In this document: positions 1-9,144 of the stretch, one piece after another
How the letters are laid out: the number at the start of each line of letters is the position of its first letter
How positions within the stretch are numbered: position 1 is the stretch's first letter
Origin: Agromyces sp. CF514
GTDB taxonomy: Bacteria; Actinomycetota; Actinomycetes; Actinomycetales; Microbacteriaceae
DNA length: 64,000 nucleotides
Reading direction: 5' to 3'
NCBI RefSeq assembly: GCF_900113185.1
Contig: NZ_FOZD01000002.1
Span: 806,001 to 870,000, forward strand
Notes under the pieces: generated by a model
Told to the model about the DNA's origin: nothing
Databases searched by the model: none
The model's input: only the letters and a program-made list of their open reading frames with translations
Position numbers and translations under genes: made by a program

Positions 1-1078
1 CCATGCGCATCTGGTCGAGCGCGTGCGTGCGCTGCGCGGAGCGCGCGTAGAGCCGGGCGCGACCCTGCGTGCTCTCGCCGGCGCGCACCGTGACGGGCAG
101 TCGCTCGACGACGAGCGGGCCGAACCGGCGGCCGCGCCAGAGACCCGCCACCACGGTCACGACCGTCGCGAGCACGAGCACCGGGCTGACCCAGCCCGGC
201 GTGAGCTCGCCGAGCGTGGGTGCGTCGACGGCCTCGGCGTCGCCGGGGCCGGGCAGGTACCAGACGAGGTCGCGCGTCGCCCCGAGCAGTCCGATCGCGA
301 AGGCGGCGTTGCCCGCCTCGTCGATGCGCGAGTTCTCGAACACGGTGGTCGACGCGACGAGCGACACGGCATCGGATGCCCCGGCGACGCCATCGTCGCC
401 CGCGCGGATCGCCGCGGCGAAGCCGTCGCCCTCGGCGAAGCAGCCGTTCCAGCCGGCCTCGCGGGCGTCGCCGTCGATCGTCAGCAGCCGCTGACCGTCT
501 GAAAGCTCCTCGGCCCGTGTCGCGGCGCCGACCTCGCACGAGACGTCGTCGAGCGCGCCCTCGGCGGCACCGGCCAGCCGCACGCCGGGGGCGAGCTCTT
601 CGAGCGCGCGGAACCCCGGCTCGACGACCACGAGCCGAGCGCCGCTGCCGGCCAGCTCGTCGAGGCGCGCAGCGTCGAGCGTGCCGAACTCGTCGTAGAG
701 CAGCACCGTGGCGTCGCCGGCCCGGTCGACGGCGTCGAGCGCCGTGCCCAGCGAACGCGCGACCGCGACGTCGACGTCGTGCGCGCGGAGCACCTCGACC
801 AGTGCGCCCGAGCCCGCAGCGCCCGGACTCTCGGGGTCGAGCCGGCCGCCGGGTGCGCCGATGCCGCCCTGCAGCACGAACAGCGCGACGACGCCGACCG
901 CGAGCACGGCGGCGAGCACGACCCACGTGCGCCCGCGTCGGAACTGCGCGCGGGCCGTCGGGGTGATCGCCGCAGCGTCGCCCGCGCCGCCCGATCCGCC
1001 TGCGGGGGCCGGCGGAGTCGTCGACACGGGAGCGCCGGACGCCTCGGCCGAGGTCTCGACGGTGGGGGAGGCGCTCAT
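1..1078 (-). CDS. DUF4350 domain membrane protein (C-terminus outside window)
   Basis: About 359 N-terminal codons are visible; the stop lies to the left of position 1. The ATG at 1078 overlaps the stop of the upstream DUF4129 gene (ATGA), so the two are translationally coupled. After an Ala/Pro/Thr-rich cytoplasmic start there is one membrane segment at about residues 52-70 and a second at about 293-312, with the DUF4350 extracytoplasmic region between them (motifs LLYDEFGTLD and VVVEPGFRALEEL). Biochemical function of DUF4350 is unknown. In Actinobacteria such genes usually sit beside a MoxR AAA+ ATPase and a DUF58 protein, which would be expected just beyond the left edge. The family call rests on overall pattern and neighbourhood. 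Confidence 0.85.
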   Translation of the reverse strand, partial: MSASPTVETSAEASGAPVSTTPPAPAGGSGGAGDAAAITPTARAQFRRGRTWVVLAAVLAVGVVALFVLQGGIGAPGGRLDPESPGAAGSGALVEVLRAHDVDVAVARSLGTALDAVDRAGDATVLLYDEFGTLDAARLDELAGSGARLVVVEPGFRALEELAPGVRLAGAAEGALDDVSCEVGAATRAEELSDGQRLLTIDGDAREAGWNGCFAEGDGFAAAIRAGDDGVAGASDAVSLVASTTVFENSRIDEAGNAAFAIGLLGATRDLVWYLPGPGDAEAVDAPTLGELTPGWVSPVLVLATVVTVVAGLWRGRRFGPLVVERLPVTVRAGESTQGRARLYARSAQRTHALDQMRM

Positions 1079-1779
1079 CGGACCGCCCGGAATCCCGCGA
1101 CGGATGCCGCGTCGGGGGACTCGGCGGCAGCAGGCGTCGGCCGGGCCGAGCGCAGTCGAGCGTCGAGCGCCGTCATGCGCTCGGACGCCGTCGCGTCGCC
1201 CGCGTCGCCCAGGTAGCGCACCCGGTCGAACGCGTCGGCCGCCGCGGACAGCTCGACGCGCAGTTCGGGGAAGGGCCGCGCCGCGGCATCCGCCACCGCG
1301 TGGGCCGTCGTGCCGGGGTGCACGTGCACGAGCTCGCGCTCGACCAGTTCGCGCACGATCGCCCGGAATCGCTCCTCGATCGCGAGCGGCCAATCGAGCG
1401 CGCGTGCGGCGGCCTCTGCCGCACGCCGGATCGTCGCGGCGTCGCGCAGGTCGCCCTCGAACGCCGGAGCCCCGACGGAACGGCGGCGACGACGGAGCCG
1501 AGGCAGTCCGAAGACCAGCAGGCCGACGAGCACGAGCACGAGCGCGACGAGCACGACGATCAGGGCGACGACCTCGCCGGGCACCGCGCCGGCGCCGTTC
1601 AGCAGGTCGGCGAACCAGTCGCGGACGGCCTGGGCGAAGCGGTCGAGCGCGTTCGGCTCGGCTGCCCGGTATCGCGGCTTCGAGAGCTCGTCGAGCACCC
1701 AGCGACGGGCCTCGTCGGCGTCGGGATCGAGCGGATCCGCCCGGACGCCGAGCGCGCGCACCGCCGCGACCGCGATCAT
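1075..1779 (-). CDS. DUF4129 domain membrane protein
   Basis: A 234-residue protein with one strong membrane segment at about residues 70-91 (VALIVVLVALVLVLVGLLVF) and a cytoplasmic C-terminal half carrying the DUF4129 pattern, including the R-A-I-V-R-E-L-V-E-R region and a Pro-Glu-Leu stretch. It starts at an ATG overlapping the stop of the upstream proline-rich gene (ATGA, 1776-1779) and ends overlapping the start of the DUF4350 gene, so all three are one translationally coupled minus-strand operon. DUF4129 occurs in transglutaminase-like and MoxR/DUF58-linked proteins; its molecular function is not established. A role at the cell envelope is an inference from topology and neighbours. Confidence 0.88.
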   Translation of the reverse strand: MIAVAAVRALGVRADPLDPDADEARRWVLDELSKPRYRAAEPNALDRFAQAVRDWFADLLNGAGAVPGEVVALIVVLVALVLVLVGLLVFGLPRLRRRRRSVGAPAFEGDLRDAATIRRAAEAAARALDWPLAIEERFRAIVRELVERELVHVHPGTTAHAVADAAARPFPELRVELSAAADAFDRVRYLGDAGDATASERMTALDARLRSARPTPAAAESPDAASVAGFRAVR

Positions 1780-3083
1780 GCGAGGGCGCCGCCCGACGGC
1801 ACCGGGCCGGACTCCGGCGCCGCGCCGGGCACCGCCCATGGGTCGCCCACGGGCTGCCCCGCGTCGCGGAGCTCGACGTATCGGGCGAGCTCGAGGTCGA
1901 GGCCCTCGGTGCGCATGCGCAGGTCGATGTAGATGACGCCGATGACGGCCGCCTGCACCACGGTCGTGATCGCCCCGATGATCACCGACAGCACCGTCGT
2001 CACGACCGCCAGCACGATCGTGATCGCGATCGCCGAACCCGCGTTCGTCGGATCGATGAGTGCCGGAAGCAGGCCGCCGATGAAGGAGATCGGCTGCACC
2101 ACGACCTGGGAGGCGACGTTCAGGATGAGCCCGACGAGCAGCAGCGTGCCGAGCGTGCGCCAGAAGTACCCGATCGTCAGCCCCCATGAGCGCCGCATGG
2201 CCGTCGCGATGCCCGCTCGCTCGAGCACGATGATGCTCGGCACGAGTGAGAGCCGCACGCCGATCCACCAGCCGAGCACGGCGAGCCCGAGGGCGAGCAG
2301 CACCACGATCACGATGCTCACGGCCAGCCCGACGGGCGAGGCGGTGATCGCGCCGAGCACGACGATGCCGATGAGCAGGGCCAGCACGACGAGCAGGGCG
2401 AGCGAGACGAGCAGGGTCCACCCGATCAGCGCGCCGATGCGCGGCAGGGCGCGGCGCCACAGGGCGCCGAGCGCGAGCTTCTCGCCCAGCGTGCCCGTGG
2501 CGACCTCGACGACCATGACCCCCTGCAGGAATGCGCCGGCGACGATCGAGACGCCCACGGCGAACAGCATCGCGAGCACGACGGCCGCGATCGACCCCGG
2601 CAGCAGCTCGTCGACCTCGGAGGGCTTCGCCCCGTCGAGCCGGCCGATGAACCACACGACGACCGGCACCATGACCGCGGCACCGAGCACGACGGCCGCG
2701 AGCTGCACGAGCAGGCCGCTGCCGAACGTGGCGGCCGGATTGCGCCGCAGCGTGCGGAACGGAGCCCAGAGCAGCGTGCCGAAGCCCAGCGGACGCAGCG
2801 GCAGCAGGCCCGGCTTCGGGGGAGCGGTCCAGGTCGGCCCGCCCTGGGGGCCGTATTGCGGCGGGGCGCCGTAGGGGGGCGGGGGCGCTCCGTAGGTCGG
2901 CTGCGCCACGGCATAGGGCGGCTGCGTCGCAGCATAGGGCGACTGCGGCGACTGCGGCGACTGCGGCGACTGCGGCGGCAGCGGAGGCGGCACCGGCACC
3001 ACCGGCGCCTCGCCGAACTGCGGTGCGGCGGGCTCGGGCTGCGGCTCGGGCGCTCCGGGCGCTCGCCAGTCGTGTTCGGCCAC
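1776..3083 (-). CDS. Proline-rich multi-spanning membrane protein (GDPD-type membrane domain family)
   Basis: 435 residues from a GTG start at 3083, chosen because GGAAGGAG lies nine bases upstream and no other in-frame start has such a site. Residues 1 to about 110 are rich in Pro, Gln, Ala and Tyr, with four PQS triplets encoded by a 9-bp tandem repeat. The remainder holds about six membrane segments and resembles the membrane domain that accompanies glycerophosphodiester phosphodiesterases; no phosphodiesterase catalytic domain is present, so the enzyme name should not be applied. It is the first gene of the coupled operon with DUF4129 and DUF4350. It is divergent from mtrA, with about 196 bases between the starts. 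Confidence 0.82.
   Translation of the reverse strand: MAEHDWRAPGAPEPQPEPAAPQFGEAPVVPVPPPLPPQSPQSPQSPQSPYAATQPPYAVAQPTYGAPPPPYGAPPQYGPQGGPTWTAPPKPGLLPLRPLGFGTLLWAPFRTLRRNPAATFGSGLLVQLAAVVLGAAVMVPVVVWFIGRLDGAKPSEVDELLPGSIAAVVLAMLFAVGVSIVAGAFLQGVMVVEVATGTLGEKLALGALWRRALPRIGALIGWTLLVSLALLVVLALLIGIVVLGAITASPVGLAVSIVIVVLLALGLAVLGWWIGVRLSLVPSIIVLERAGIATAMRRSWGLTIGYFWRTLGTLLLVGLILNVASQVVVQPISFIGGLLPALIDPTNAGSAIAITIVLAVVTTVLSVIIGAITTVVQAAVIGVIYIDLRMRTEGLDLELARYVELRDAGQPVGDPWAVPGAAPESGPVPSGGALA
2941..2976 (-). repeat. Four perfect 9-bp tandem repeats in coding sequence
   Basis: GACTGCGGC is repeated four times head to tail on the plus strand. Read on the minus strand it encodes Pro-Gln-Ser four times within the proline-rich N-terminal tail. 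The array keeps the reading frame, so copy number could change without frameshift. Confidence 0.95.
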
Positions 3084-3223
3084 CTCGTCGAGCTCCTTCC
3101 GCTGCGCATTCCCATGCTCGCATATCCGGAGGGCGGGGCACCGTTCGCGGTCGACCTCCCCGCGCTCCGAGCGCGCGTGCAGCGCCCGCCCGCGGCATCC
3201 GCCCCCATGACGGAGCGAGCGAC

Positions 3224-3229
3224 TACGCT
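3224..3229 (+). promoter_or_regulatory. Candidate -10 element for mtrA
   Basis: TACGCT fits the actinobacterial TAnnnT -10 pattern. It would give a transcript with a leader of roughly 45 bases before the mtrA start at 3280. No convincing -35 hexamer is visible, so the call is tentative. Confidence 0.35.
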
Positions 3230-3279
3230 TGTGTGACCGGTCCACCGTGCCGGAAGGCGCAGATCACAGGAAAGAACCG

Positions 3280-3960
3280 ATGACTTCACGCGTACTCGTC
3301 GTCGACGACGACACGGCCCTCGCCGAGATGATCGGCATCGTGCTGCGCACCGAGGGCTTCGACCCCGTGTTCTGCGGCGACGGCGCGAGCGCGGTCGCCG
3401 CCTTCCGCGAGAGCCGTCCCGATCTGGTGCTGCTCGACCTCATGCTGCCCGGAATGGACGGCATCGAGGTCTGCGGGCGCATCCGCGCCGAGTCGGGCAC
3501 GCCGATCATCATGCTCACCGCCAAGAGCGACACCGCCGACGTCGTCAAGGGCCTCGAGTCCGGCGCGGACGACTACATGGTCAAGCCGTTCAATCCGAAG
3601 GAGCTCGTCGCGCGCATCCGCACCAGGCTGCGGCCGACGCCCGAGTCGTCGGCCGAGACCTACGCGGTCGGCGACCTGACGATCGATGCCGCCGGCCACG
3701 AGGTGCGCCGCGGCGACGACCGCATCTCGCTCACGCCCCTCGAGTTCGACCTCCTCCTCACGCTCGCGTCGAAGCCGCAGCAGGTGTTCACGCGCGAGAT
3801 GCTGCTCGAGCAGGTCTGGGGCTACCACTACAAGGCCGACACGCGCCTGGTCAACGTGCACGTGCAGCGCCTGCGCGCCAAGGTAGAGCACGATCCCGAC
3901 AACCCCCGCATCGTGATGACCGTGCGCGGCGTCGGCTACCGCGCCGGCGCGACCACCTGA
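3280..3960 (+). CDS. mtrA: DNA-binding response regulator MtrA
   Basis: 226 residues, the usual OmpR/PhoB layout: a receiver domain (about 1-120) with the acidic cluster D9-D10-D11, phospho-acceptor D53 in LLDLMLPG, Thr in MLTAKSD and Lys in YMVKPF, followed by a winged-helix DNA-binding domain (about 130-225; QVWGYHYKADTRLVNVHVQR, VGYR). MtrA is the conserved actinobacterial regulator of cell division and wall genes. The ATG at 3280 is preceded by AGGAAAG at 5-6 bases; a longer reading frame exists upstream but lacks a better site. The kinase gene mtrB follows after five bases and lpqB overlaps mtrB, so this is the classical mtrAB-lpqB operon. Confidence 0.97.
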   Translation: MTSRVLVVDDDTALAEMIGIVLRTEGFDPVFCGDGASAVAAFRESRPDLVLLDLMLPGMDGIEVCGRIRAESGTPIIMLTAKSDTADVVKGLESGADDYMVKPFNPKELVARIRTRLRPTPESSAETYAVGDLTIDAAGHEVRRGDDRISLTPLEFDLLLTLASKPQQVFTREMLLEQVWGYHYKADTRLVNVHVQRLRAKVEHDPDNPRIVMTVRGVGYRAGATT

Positions 3961-3965
3961 CCGGA

Positions 3966-5663
3966 ATGGCCGCCGCCGACGACACCCGCGCCACCGGCTC
4001 GTGGCGGGGTCTTCCGCGGCGCCTCAGGGCCGCCGTCGCGTCGACGTGGCGACGGTCGCTCCAGGTCCGGACCGTCTTCATCACGCTCGGGCTGTCGAGC
4101 CTAGCGATCCTCGTCATCGGCCTCTACATCTCGTTCAGCGTCGCCTCGAACCTGTTCCAGGACCAGCGCTCGCGCGTGCTCGAGGCGTCGAACAACGCGA
4201 CCACGGCCGCGCAGCTGATCCTCGACTCCTCCGACGCCGCCGACCGCGGGTCGCTGCAACTGCTCATGAAGGCGACGCTCGACACCGTCACGAGCATCGC
4301 CGGCACGAACGTCGTCGCGATCTTCCGCGACCCCGATGCCGCGGCGAACAGCATCGCACCGCCCGACCAGCTGAGCCCCGACCTCGCGGGGGTCATCTCG
4401 CCCGAGCTGCGGGAGCAGGTGCAGCGGCACGCCGAGGGCCAGTACTGGCAGTCGGTGGCGCTCGACAACGCCTCGGGCGGCACCGATCCCGGCATCGTGG
4501 TCGGCAGCGTGCTGCAGGTCCCCGCCGGTGCGGGGCGCTACGAGCTCTACCTGGGCTACAACCTCGCCGAGGCCCAGCAGACCCTCGCGTTCATGCAGAT
4601 CACGGGCATCGTCGGCGCGATCGCGCTCATCGCGCTCCTCAGCGCCATCACGCTCGTCGTCGTGCGCGGCGTGATCGAGCCCATCCGCACGACCGCCTCG
4701 ACGAGCCGCCGCCTCGCCGCCGGCGATCTCGGCGTGCGCATCCCCGAGCGCGGCGAAGACGAGCTGGCCTCGCTCGCGGCATCCTTCAACGGCATGGCCG
4801 ACAGCCTGCAGGCGCGCATCAGGGAACTGGCCGAGCTCTCGGTCATGCAGCAGCGCTTCGTCTCGGATGTCTCGCACGAGCTCCGGACGCCGCTCACGAC
4901 CATCCGGCTCGCCGGCGACGTGCTCTACGGGCAGCGCGAGGACTTCGCCGGGCCCACCGCACGAACGGTCGAACTGCTGCACACCCAGACCGAGCGGTTC
5001 GAGCGACTGCTCGGCGACCTGCTCGAGATCAGCAGGTACGACGCCGGATCCGTGACCCTTGCGACCGAGCCGACGAACCTGGTGCACCTCGCGGGCGACG
5101 TCATCGAGGAGATGAACGGGCTCGCGCGCGAGCGCGGTTCCGAGGTCCGGCTCGAGGCGCCGGGCGGGCACCTCGACGCCGACGTCGATCCGCGCCGCAT
5201 CCGCCGCATCGTGACGAACCTGCTCGGCAATGCGATCGAGCACGGCGAGGGGCGTCCGATCGTCGTCGCGGTCGACAGCAACGCGACCGCGATCGCGCTG
5301 TCGGTGCGCGACTACGGCCTCGGCATGTCGGCCGAGGCGGCCGAGCGCGTGTTCGACCGGTTCTGGCGCGCCGACCCGAGCCGCGTGCGCACCATCGGCG
5401 GCACCGGGCTCGGCCTCGCGATCTCGCTCGAAGACGCGGTCGCGCACGACGGCCGCCTCGACGTCTGGTCCCACCCGGGTCAGGGCAGCGTGTTCCGGCT
5501 GACGTTGCCGCGCTCGGCGGAGGCGCGTGCCGATGCGCGAGCGGCCGAGGTCGAGTCCCCGCTGCCGCTCGAACCCCACGATCCCGAGGCCTCTGCACCG
5601 CCTCCCACGGCGTCAGTGGGTGCGATCAGGCTCGACGACGAGCGAGAGGTGCACGATGCGTAG
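3966..5663 (+). CDS. mtrB: Sensor histidine kinase MtrB
   Basis: 565 residues. A short basic N-terminus is followed by a membrane segment at about 38-62, an extracytoplasmic sensor region to about 210, a second membrane segment at about 212-238, a HAMP linker, a HisKA domain with phospho-acceptor H304 in SDVSHELRTPL, and a HATPase_c domain with N-box NLLGNAIEHGEG, G1 DYGLGM and G2 GGTGLGL. It phosphorylates MtrA. The ATG lies five bases behind the mtrA stop with only weak Shine-Dalgarno character, so it probably depends on coupling to mtrA translation. The last eight bases overlap the lpqB start. The C-terminal tail after residue 515 is acidic and proline-rich, as in other MtrB proteins. Confidence 0.97.
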   Translation: MAAADDTRATGSWRGLPRRLRAAVASTWRRSLQVRTVFITLGLSSLAILVIGLYISFSVASNLFQDQRSRVLEASNNATTAAQLILDSSDAADRGSLQLLMKATLDTVTSIAGTNVVAIFRDPDAAANSIAPPDQLSPDLAGVISPELREQVQRHAEGQYWQSVALDNASGGTDPGIVVGSVLQVPAGAGRYELYLGYNLAEAQQTLAFMQITGIVGAIALIALLSAITLVVVRGVIEPIRTTASTSRRLAAGDLGVRIPERGEDELASLAASFNGMADSLQARIRELAELSVMQQRFVSDVSHELRTPLTTIRLAGDVLYGQREDFAGPTARTVELLHTQTERFERLLGDLLEISRYDAGSVTLATEPTNLVHLAGDVIEEMNGLARERGSEVRLEAPGGHLDADVDPRRIRRIVTNLLGNAIEHGEGRPIVVAVDSNATAIALSVRDYGLGMSAEAAERVFDRFWRADPSRVRTIGGTGLGLAISLEDAVAHDGRLDVWSHPGQGSVFRLTLPRSAEARADARAAEVESPLPLEPHDPEASAPPPTASVGAIRLDDEREVHDA

Positions 5664-7344
5664 ACGATGGCTCCTTGCATCCGCCGCGGTGCTCGCGCTG
5701 CTGCTCAGCGGCTGCGTGTCGATCCCGAGCTCCGGCAAGGTGCAGCAGGGCGACCCCGCGCCGACCGACGCGTCGTCGCTCGACCTCGACATCATCGTCG
5801 ATTCGCCGAAGGTCGACGGAACCCAGCGCGAGATCCTCGACGGGTTCCTGACGGCCGCCCTCAGCCCGCGCAACAACTACCAGACCGCCTACACCTTCCT
5901 GACCCCGACGTTCGCCGAGGAATGGCGCGCCGACGGCGGCACGACCGTCGACGTGTTCGCAGACCGCGAGTTCGACGAGGTCTCCGACACGCAGATCGAC
6001 ATGACGGCGACACCGGCCGCTTCGCTGCGCAACAACGGCCAGTACGAGGTCGCCACGTCGGCCACGCCGTTGCAGCTCAAGTACTCCTTCGAACAGGTCG
6101 ACGGACAGTGGCGCATCTCGAGCGCGCCGCAGGGCATCGTGATCGACCAGGCGAACTTCTCCCAGGTGTTCCGCGAGTACACGCTCTACTTCTTCGACCC
6201 CACCTATCGCTACCTCGTTCCCGACTCGCGGTGGTTCGCCGGGCGCGATTCGGCGCAGACGAGCGTCGTGCAGGCGCTCCTCGGCGGTCCTGCCGAGTGG
6301 TTGGACCCTGGCGTCGAGACGGCGTTCCCAGAGGGCACCGAGCTCTCGCCGGCTGCCGTGCCGGTCTCGTCCCGCGTCGCAGAGGTCTCGCTCACCGGCG
6401 CGGCGTTCGACGACCTCTCGGCGGCGCAGCGCATGCAGCTGCAGCTCGACGAGAGCCTCATCGGCAGCGTTCGCAACGTCGGCAAGGTCGAGCTGATCCT
6501 GAACGGCGTCGAATCCGATGCCGGCGAGCCCTCCAACCCGGCCGTGCGCGACCCTCGCGTCGATCCCCGCCCGGTCGTCTTCGACGGCGAGGCGCTCGGT
6601 TACCTCTCCTCCTCCGGCGACGGCATCACGCCGATCGACGGGCTGTCGGAACAGGTCGTGCAGGCGGGTGCCGTCGGCGCTGCGATCGGGCCCGATGCCG
6701 AGTCTGCGGCGATCCTCACCTCCGACGGGGTCTCCGTGCTGACCGTCGGGGAGGACCCCCGTCCCCTCGACCCGCGCGCGGGACTCATCACGCCGGCGTA
6801 CGACCGAGCCGGGATCATCTGGACCGTGCCTGCCGATTCGCCGAGCGACCTGGCCTGGTTCAGCTCCGACGGCCGCCTGAACGGACGCGTCGAGGTGCCG
6901 TGGTCCGGTACCTCGATCGCCGCGATCGAGGTGTCGCGCGACGGCACGCGGCTCCTCGCGCTGCTCGCCGACGGCACCGGAACGTCGTTCGTCGTCGCGG
7001 CGATCCATCGCGACGCCGATGGATCGCCCATCGAACTCGGCAGCACGGTGCTGCGGCTGGCCTCGGTCGACGGCGTTCCGCTCGACGTCGCCTGGGTCGA
7101 CGGCCGCACTGTGGCCTCGCTCACGCGCACCGGAGGCGACGCCACGCGCATCGTGACGCAGTTCCTCGGCGGCGTCGCCTCCACGCGCGACGGGCCCGAA
7201 GGCGGCGCGCAGCTCGACGCGGCCAACAGCGTGCGCGACGTCCGGGTACGGCTCGGCTCGGGCGACCTGGTCGTGCAGAGCGGCGTCGGATGGCAGCCGC
7301 GGGCGACCGGCATCCGGTTCGTCGCGGCGCAGCTGCCGGGCTGA
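5656..7344 (+). CDS. lpqB: Lipoprotein LpqB
   Basis: 562 residues starting MRRRWLL, with a hydrophobic signal peptide and lipobox LLSGC (modified Cys20), so it is exported and lipid-anchored outside the membrane. The mature part matches the LpqB pattern: a GerMN-like sporulation/germination domain (about residues 200-320; ARDSAQTSVVQALLGGPAEW) and a C-terminal beta-propeller-like region (about 340-560). In mycobacteria LpqB binds the extracellular part of MtrB and modulates MtrAB signalling. The ATG at 5656 overlaps the last eight bases of mtrB, which fixes the start and shows coupling. Longer upstream reading into mtrB would destroy the signal peptide. Confidence 0.96.
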   Translation: MRRRWLLASAAVLALLLSGCVSIPSSGKVQQGDPAPTDASSLDLDIIVDSPKVDGTQREILDGFLTAALSPRNNYQTAYTFLTPTFAEEWRADGGTTVDVFADREFDEVSDTQIDMTATPAASLRNNGQYEVATSATPLQLKYSFEQVDGQWRISSAPQGIVIDQANFSQVFREYTLYFFDPTYRYLVPDSRWFAGRDSAQTSVVQALLGGPAEWLDPGVETAFPEGTELSPAAVPVSSRVAEVSLTGAAFDDLSAAQRMQLQLDESLIGSVRNVGKVELILNGVESDAGEPSNPAVRDPRVDPRPVVFDGEALGYLSSSGDGITPIDGLSEQVVQAGAVGAAIGPDAESAAILTSDGVSVLTVGEDPRPLDPRAGLITPAYDRAGIIWTVPADSPSDLAWFSSDGRLNGRVEVPWSGTSIAAIEVSRDGTRLLALLADGTGTSFVVAAIHRDADGSPIELGSTVLRLASVDGVPLDVAWVDGRTVASLTRTGGDATRIVTQFLGGVASTRDGPEGGAQLDAANSVRDVRVRLGSGDLVVQSGVGWQPRATGIRFVAAQLPG

Positions 7345-7396
7345 TCCGCGCTCGACCGACGCGACCGGTCCTCCCCAGCACTCCCGAGATGCGGGG

Positions 7397-8272
7397 ATGC
7401 GACCGACGTCGAACCTGCCCGATCGGATGCCGCGGCGGGCCGTCATGCTCGAGCCCGTGTCCGATGCATCCCGCGCTCAGAGCCTGCTGTCTCGTTCCTG
7501 GGCCGCGGGCGGCCGCATGGTCGTCGGCACGGCGTTCGCCGATGCGGTCGCAACCCTCCTGCCGGTGCGCTGCGCGGGGTGCGGCGTGCCCGACCGCGCG
7601 GTGTGTCCGCCGTGCCGTGCCGCCGCCCACGCCCGCCCGGCGCTCGTCGTTCGGGGCGACCTCGAGGTGCATGCCGGTCTCGAGTACGAAGGGGTCGTCG
7701 CCGCGCTCATCGGCGTCTACAAGGACGCCGGTCGGCCGGACGTCGCGAAGGTGCTCGCGCCGGCGCTGGCCTCGGCCGTCGGTGCGGCGCTCGCCGCAGC
7801 CCGCGCCGCGGCCCGCGCCGTCGCGGACCCGGGCCCGCCCGCCTCGGCGTCCGCGCCCGGCCCACCGTGGGGCCCTGCCTCCCGGTCGGGTCGAAGCGCG
7901 CCGTCCGGCATCCTCATCGCGACGGTTCCTTCGACTGCAGGCGCGTTGCGTACGCGCGGCTACAGCCCCGTGTCGATGCTCCTCGCCGCATGCGGCCTGC
8001 GTGCTGCCCCCGTGCTGCGGCTCGCCCGCGAACGCGATGACCAGGCAGGGCTCGGTGCCGAGGCGCGCGCGGCGAACGCCGCAGGCGGGCTCGTCGCGCG
8101 CCGACGCCTCGACGGGCATCGGTTCCTGCTCGTCGACGACGTGCTCACCACGGGCTCGACGCTTCGCGAGGCGCGTCGGGCGCTGACCGCCGCAGGCGCA
8201 TGCGTCGACGCCGTCGCCGTGCTCGCCGAGACCCCGCTCCGGCACGGGAGACGTTCAGGATCCTCTCGGTGA
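7397..8272 (+). CDS. ComF family phosphoribosyltransferase-like protein
   Basis: 291 residues if the first ATG is used; starts at 7445 and 7517 are also possible, and none has a clear ribosome site. Two Cys pairs, CAGC (58-61) and CPPC shortly after, form the N-terminal zinc-finger-like module of ComF proteins. The C-terminal phosphoribosyltransferase fold carries the PRPP loop LLVDDVLTTGSTL. The usual RGFNQ motif reads RGYSP here. A low-complexity Ala/Pro insert (about residues 125-165) separates the two parts. In naturally competent bacteria ComF assists DNA uptake; in Actinobacteria its substrate is unknown. Its place between lpqB and hpf is the same as for Rv3242c in M. tuberculosis. Confidence 0.85.
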   Translation: MRPTSNLPDRMPRRAVMLEPVSDASRAQSLLSRSWAAGGRMVVGTAFADAVATLLPVRCAGCGVPDRAVCPPCRAAAHARPALVVRGDLEVHAGLEYEGVVAALIGVYKDAGRPDVAKVLAPALASAVGAALAAARAAARAVADPGPPASASAPGPPWGPASRSGRSAPSGILIATVPSTAGALRTRGYSPVSMLLAACGLRAAPVLRLARERDDQAGLGAEARAANAAGGLVARRRLDGHRFLLVDDVLTTGSTLREARRALTAAGACVDAVAVLAETPLRHGRRSGSSR

Positions 8273-8373
8273 ACGGGAGGTGACATCCGGAGGTTCGCAG
8301 ACTACGGTGGCAGGACAGGCGTGGTCCTACCACCCTTCAGAACCGGGTGACACGTCGGTGGATGGAGGTCGTC

Positions 8374-9075
8374 ATGGAACTGAACATCGTCGGACGAAAC
8401 CTGGGGATCACTGATCGATTCCGCACCTATGCGACTGAGAAGTCGGAGAAGATCTCCAACCTCGCCGACCGTGCCATTCGCCTCGACGTGAAGCTCACGC
8501 GTCACCACGAGAAGAACGGCAACACCGGGCCCGACCGCGTCGAGCTCACGCTCGTCGGCAAGGGGCCCGTCGTCCGGGCCGAAGCCGACGGTTCCGACAA
8601 GTACGCGGCGTTCGACGTCGCCCTCGGCCGCCTGCTCGAACGCATCCGCCGAGCGAAGGACCGGCGCAAGGTCCATCGAGGGCAGCATCGACCCACGTCG
8701 ATCCGCGAGGCCACCGATCTCGGATTCGCCGAGGTGGGCGTGCAGGCTGCACGGCCCGAGGTGCTCGAGCAGGTGCGAACCGGGTCGATCCCGGTGATCG
8801 AGGAGAGCGCACCGGTGCTCGAGGAGGACGACGTCTACTGCCCGGTCGTCATCCGTCGCAAGATCTTCGCGACGGCACCCATGACCGTCGACGACGCGCT
8901 CTCCTTCATGGAGCTCGTCGGTCACGACTTCTACCTGTTCGTCGACTCCGAGACCGGGCGACCGAGCGTCGTCTACCGTCGCAAGGGCTGGGACTACGGT
9001 CTCATCGGCCTCGACGAGAACGCAGATGCGTTCGACGACGACGAAGAGGTCCCGCTGCAGCGCGCGAGCGCCTGA
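8374..9075 (+). CDS. hpf: Long-form ribosome hibernation promoting factor
   Basis: 233 residues. The N-terminal domain (about 1-110; VGRNLGITDRF, YAAFDVALGRLLERIRRAKD) is the S30AE/YfiA fold that sits in the decoding centre of the 30S subunit. A linker leads to the C-terminal dimerisation domain (about 175-230; RRKIFATAPMTVDDALSFME, DFYLFVDSETG, VVYRRKGWDYGLI), which joins two ribosomes into inactive 100S dimers. The ATG at 8374 has GGAGG five bases upstream, better than earlier in-frame starts. A strong hairpin follows at 9108. Placement before secA matches the Rv3241c-secA1 order in mycobacteria. Confidence 0.95.
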   Translation: MELNIVGRNLGITDRFRTYATEKSEKISNLADRAIRLDVKLTRHHEKNGNTGPDRVELTLVGKGPVVRAEADGSDKYAAFDVALGRLLERIRRAKDRRKVHRGQHRPTSIREATDLGFAEVGVQAARPEVLEQVRTGSIPVIEESAPVLEEDDVYCPVVIRRKIFATAPMTVDDALSFMELVGHDFYLFVDSETGRPSVVYRRKGWDYGLIGLDENADAFDDDEEVPLQRASA

Positions 9076-9107
9076 CAGCCGCATCCGTCGCCCCGAGGAG
9101 GGCGGGC

Positions 9108-9144
9108 AACGCCACCGACGCCGGTCATCGACGTCGGTGGCGTT
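9108..9144 (+). terminator. Hairpin terminator after hpf
   Basis: Thirteen-base arms (9108-9120 and 9132-9144, AACGCCACCGACG and its complement) enclose an 11-base loop, 32 bases behind the hpf stop. An outer pair (CGCCCCGA before, TCGGGGCG after) may extend it. There is no T-run, as is common in this GC-rich group. Confidence 0.75.

Noticed and set aside
220..2189. Long plus-strand open frames opposite the DUF4350/DUF4129 operon
   Set aside because: Their products are Arg/Pro/Ala-rich low-complexity sequence and lie opposite genes with clear domains; they are third-position GC shadows.
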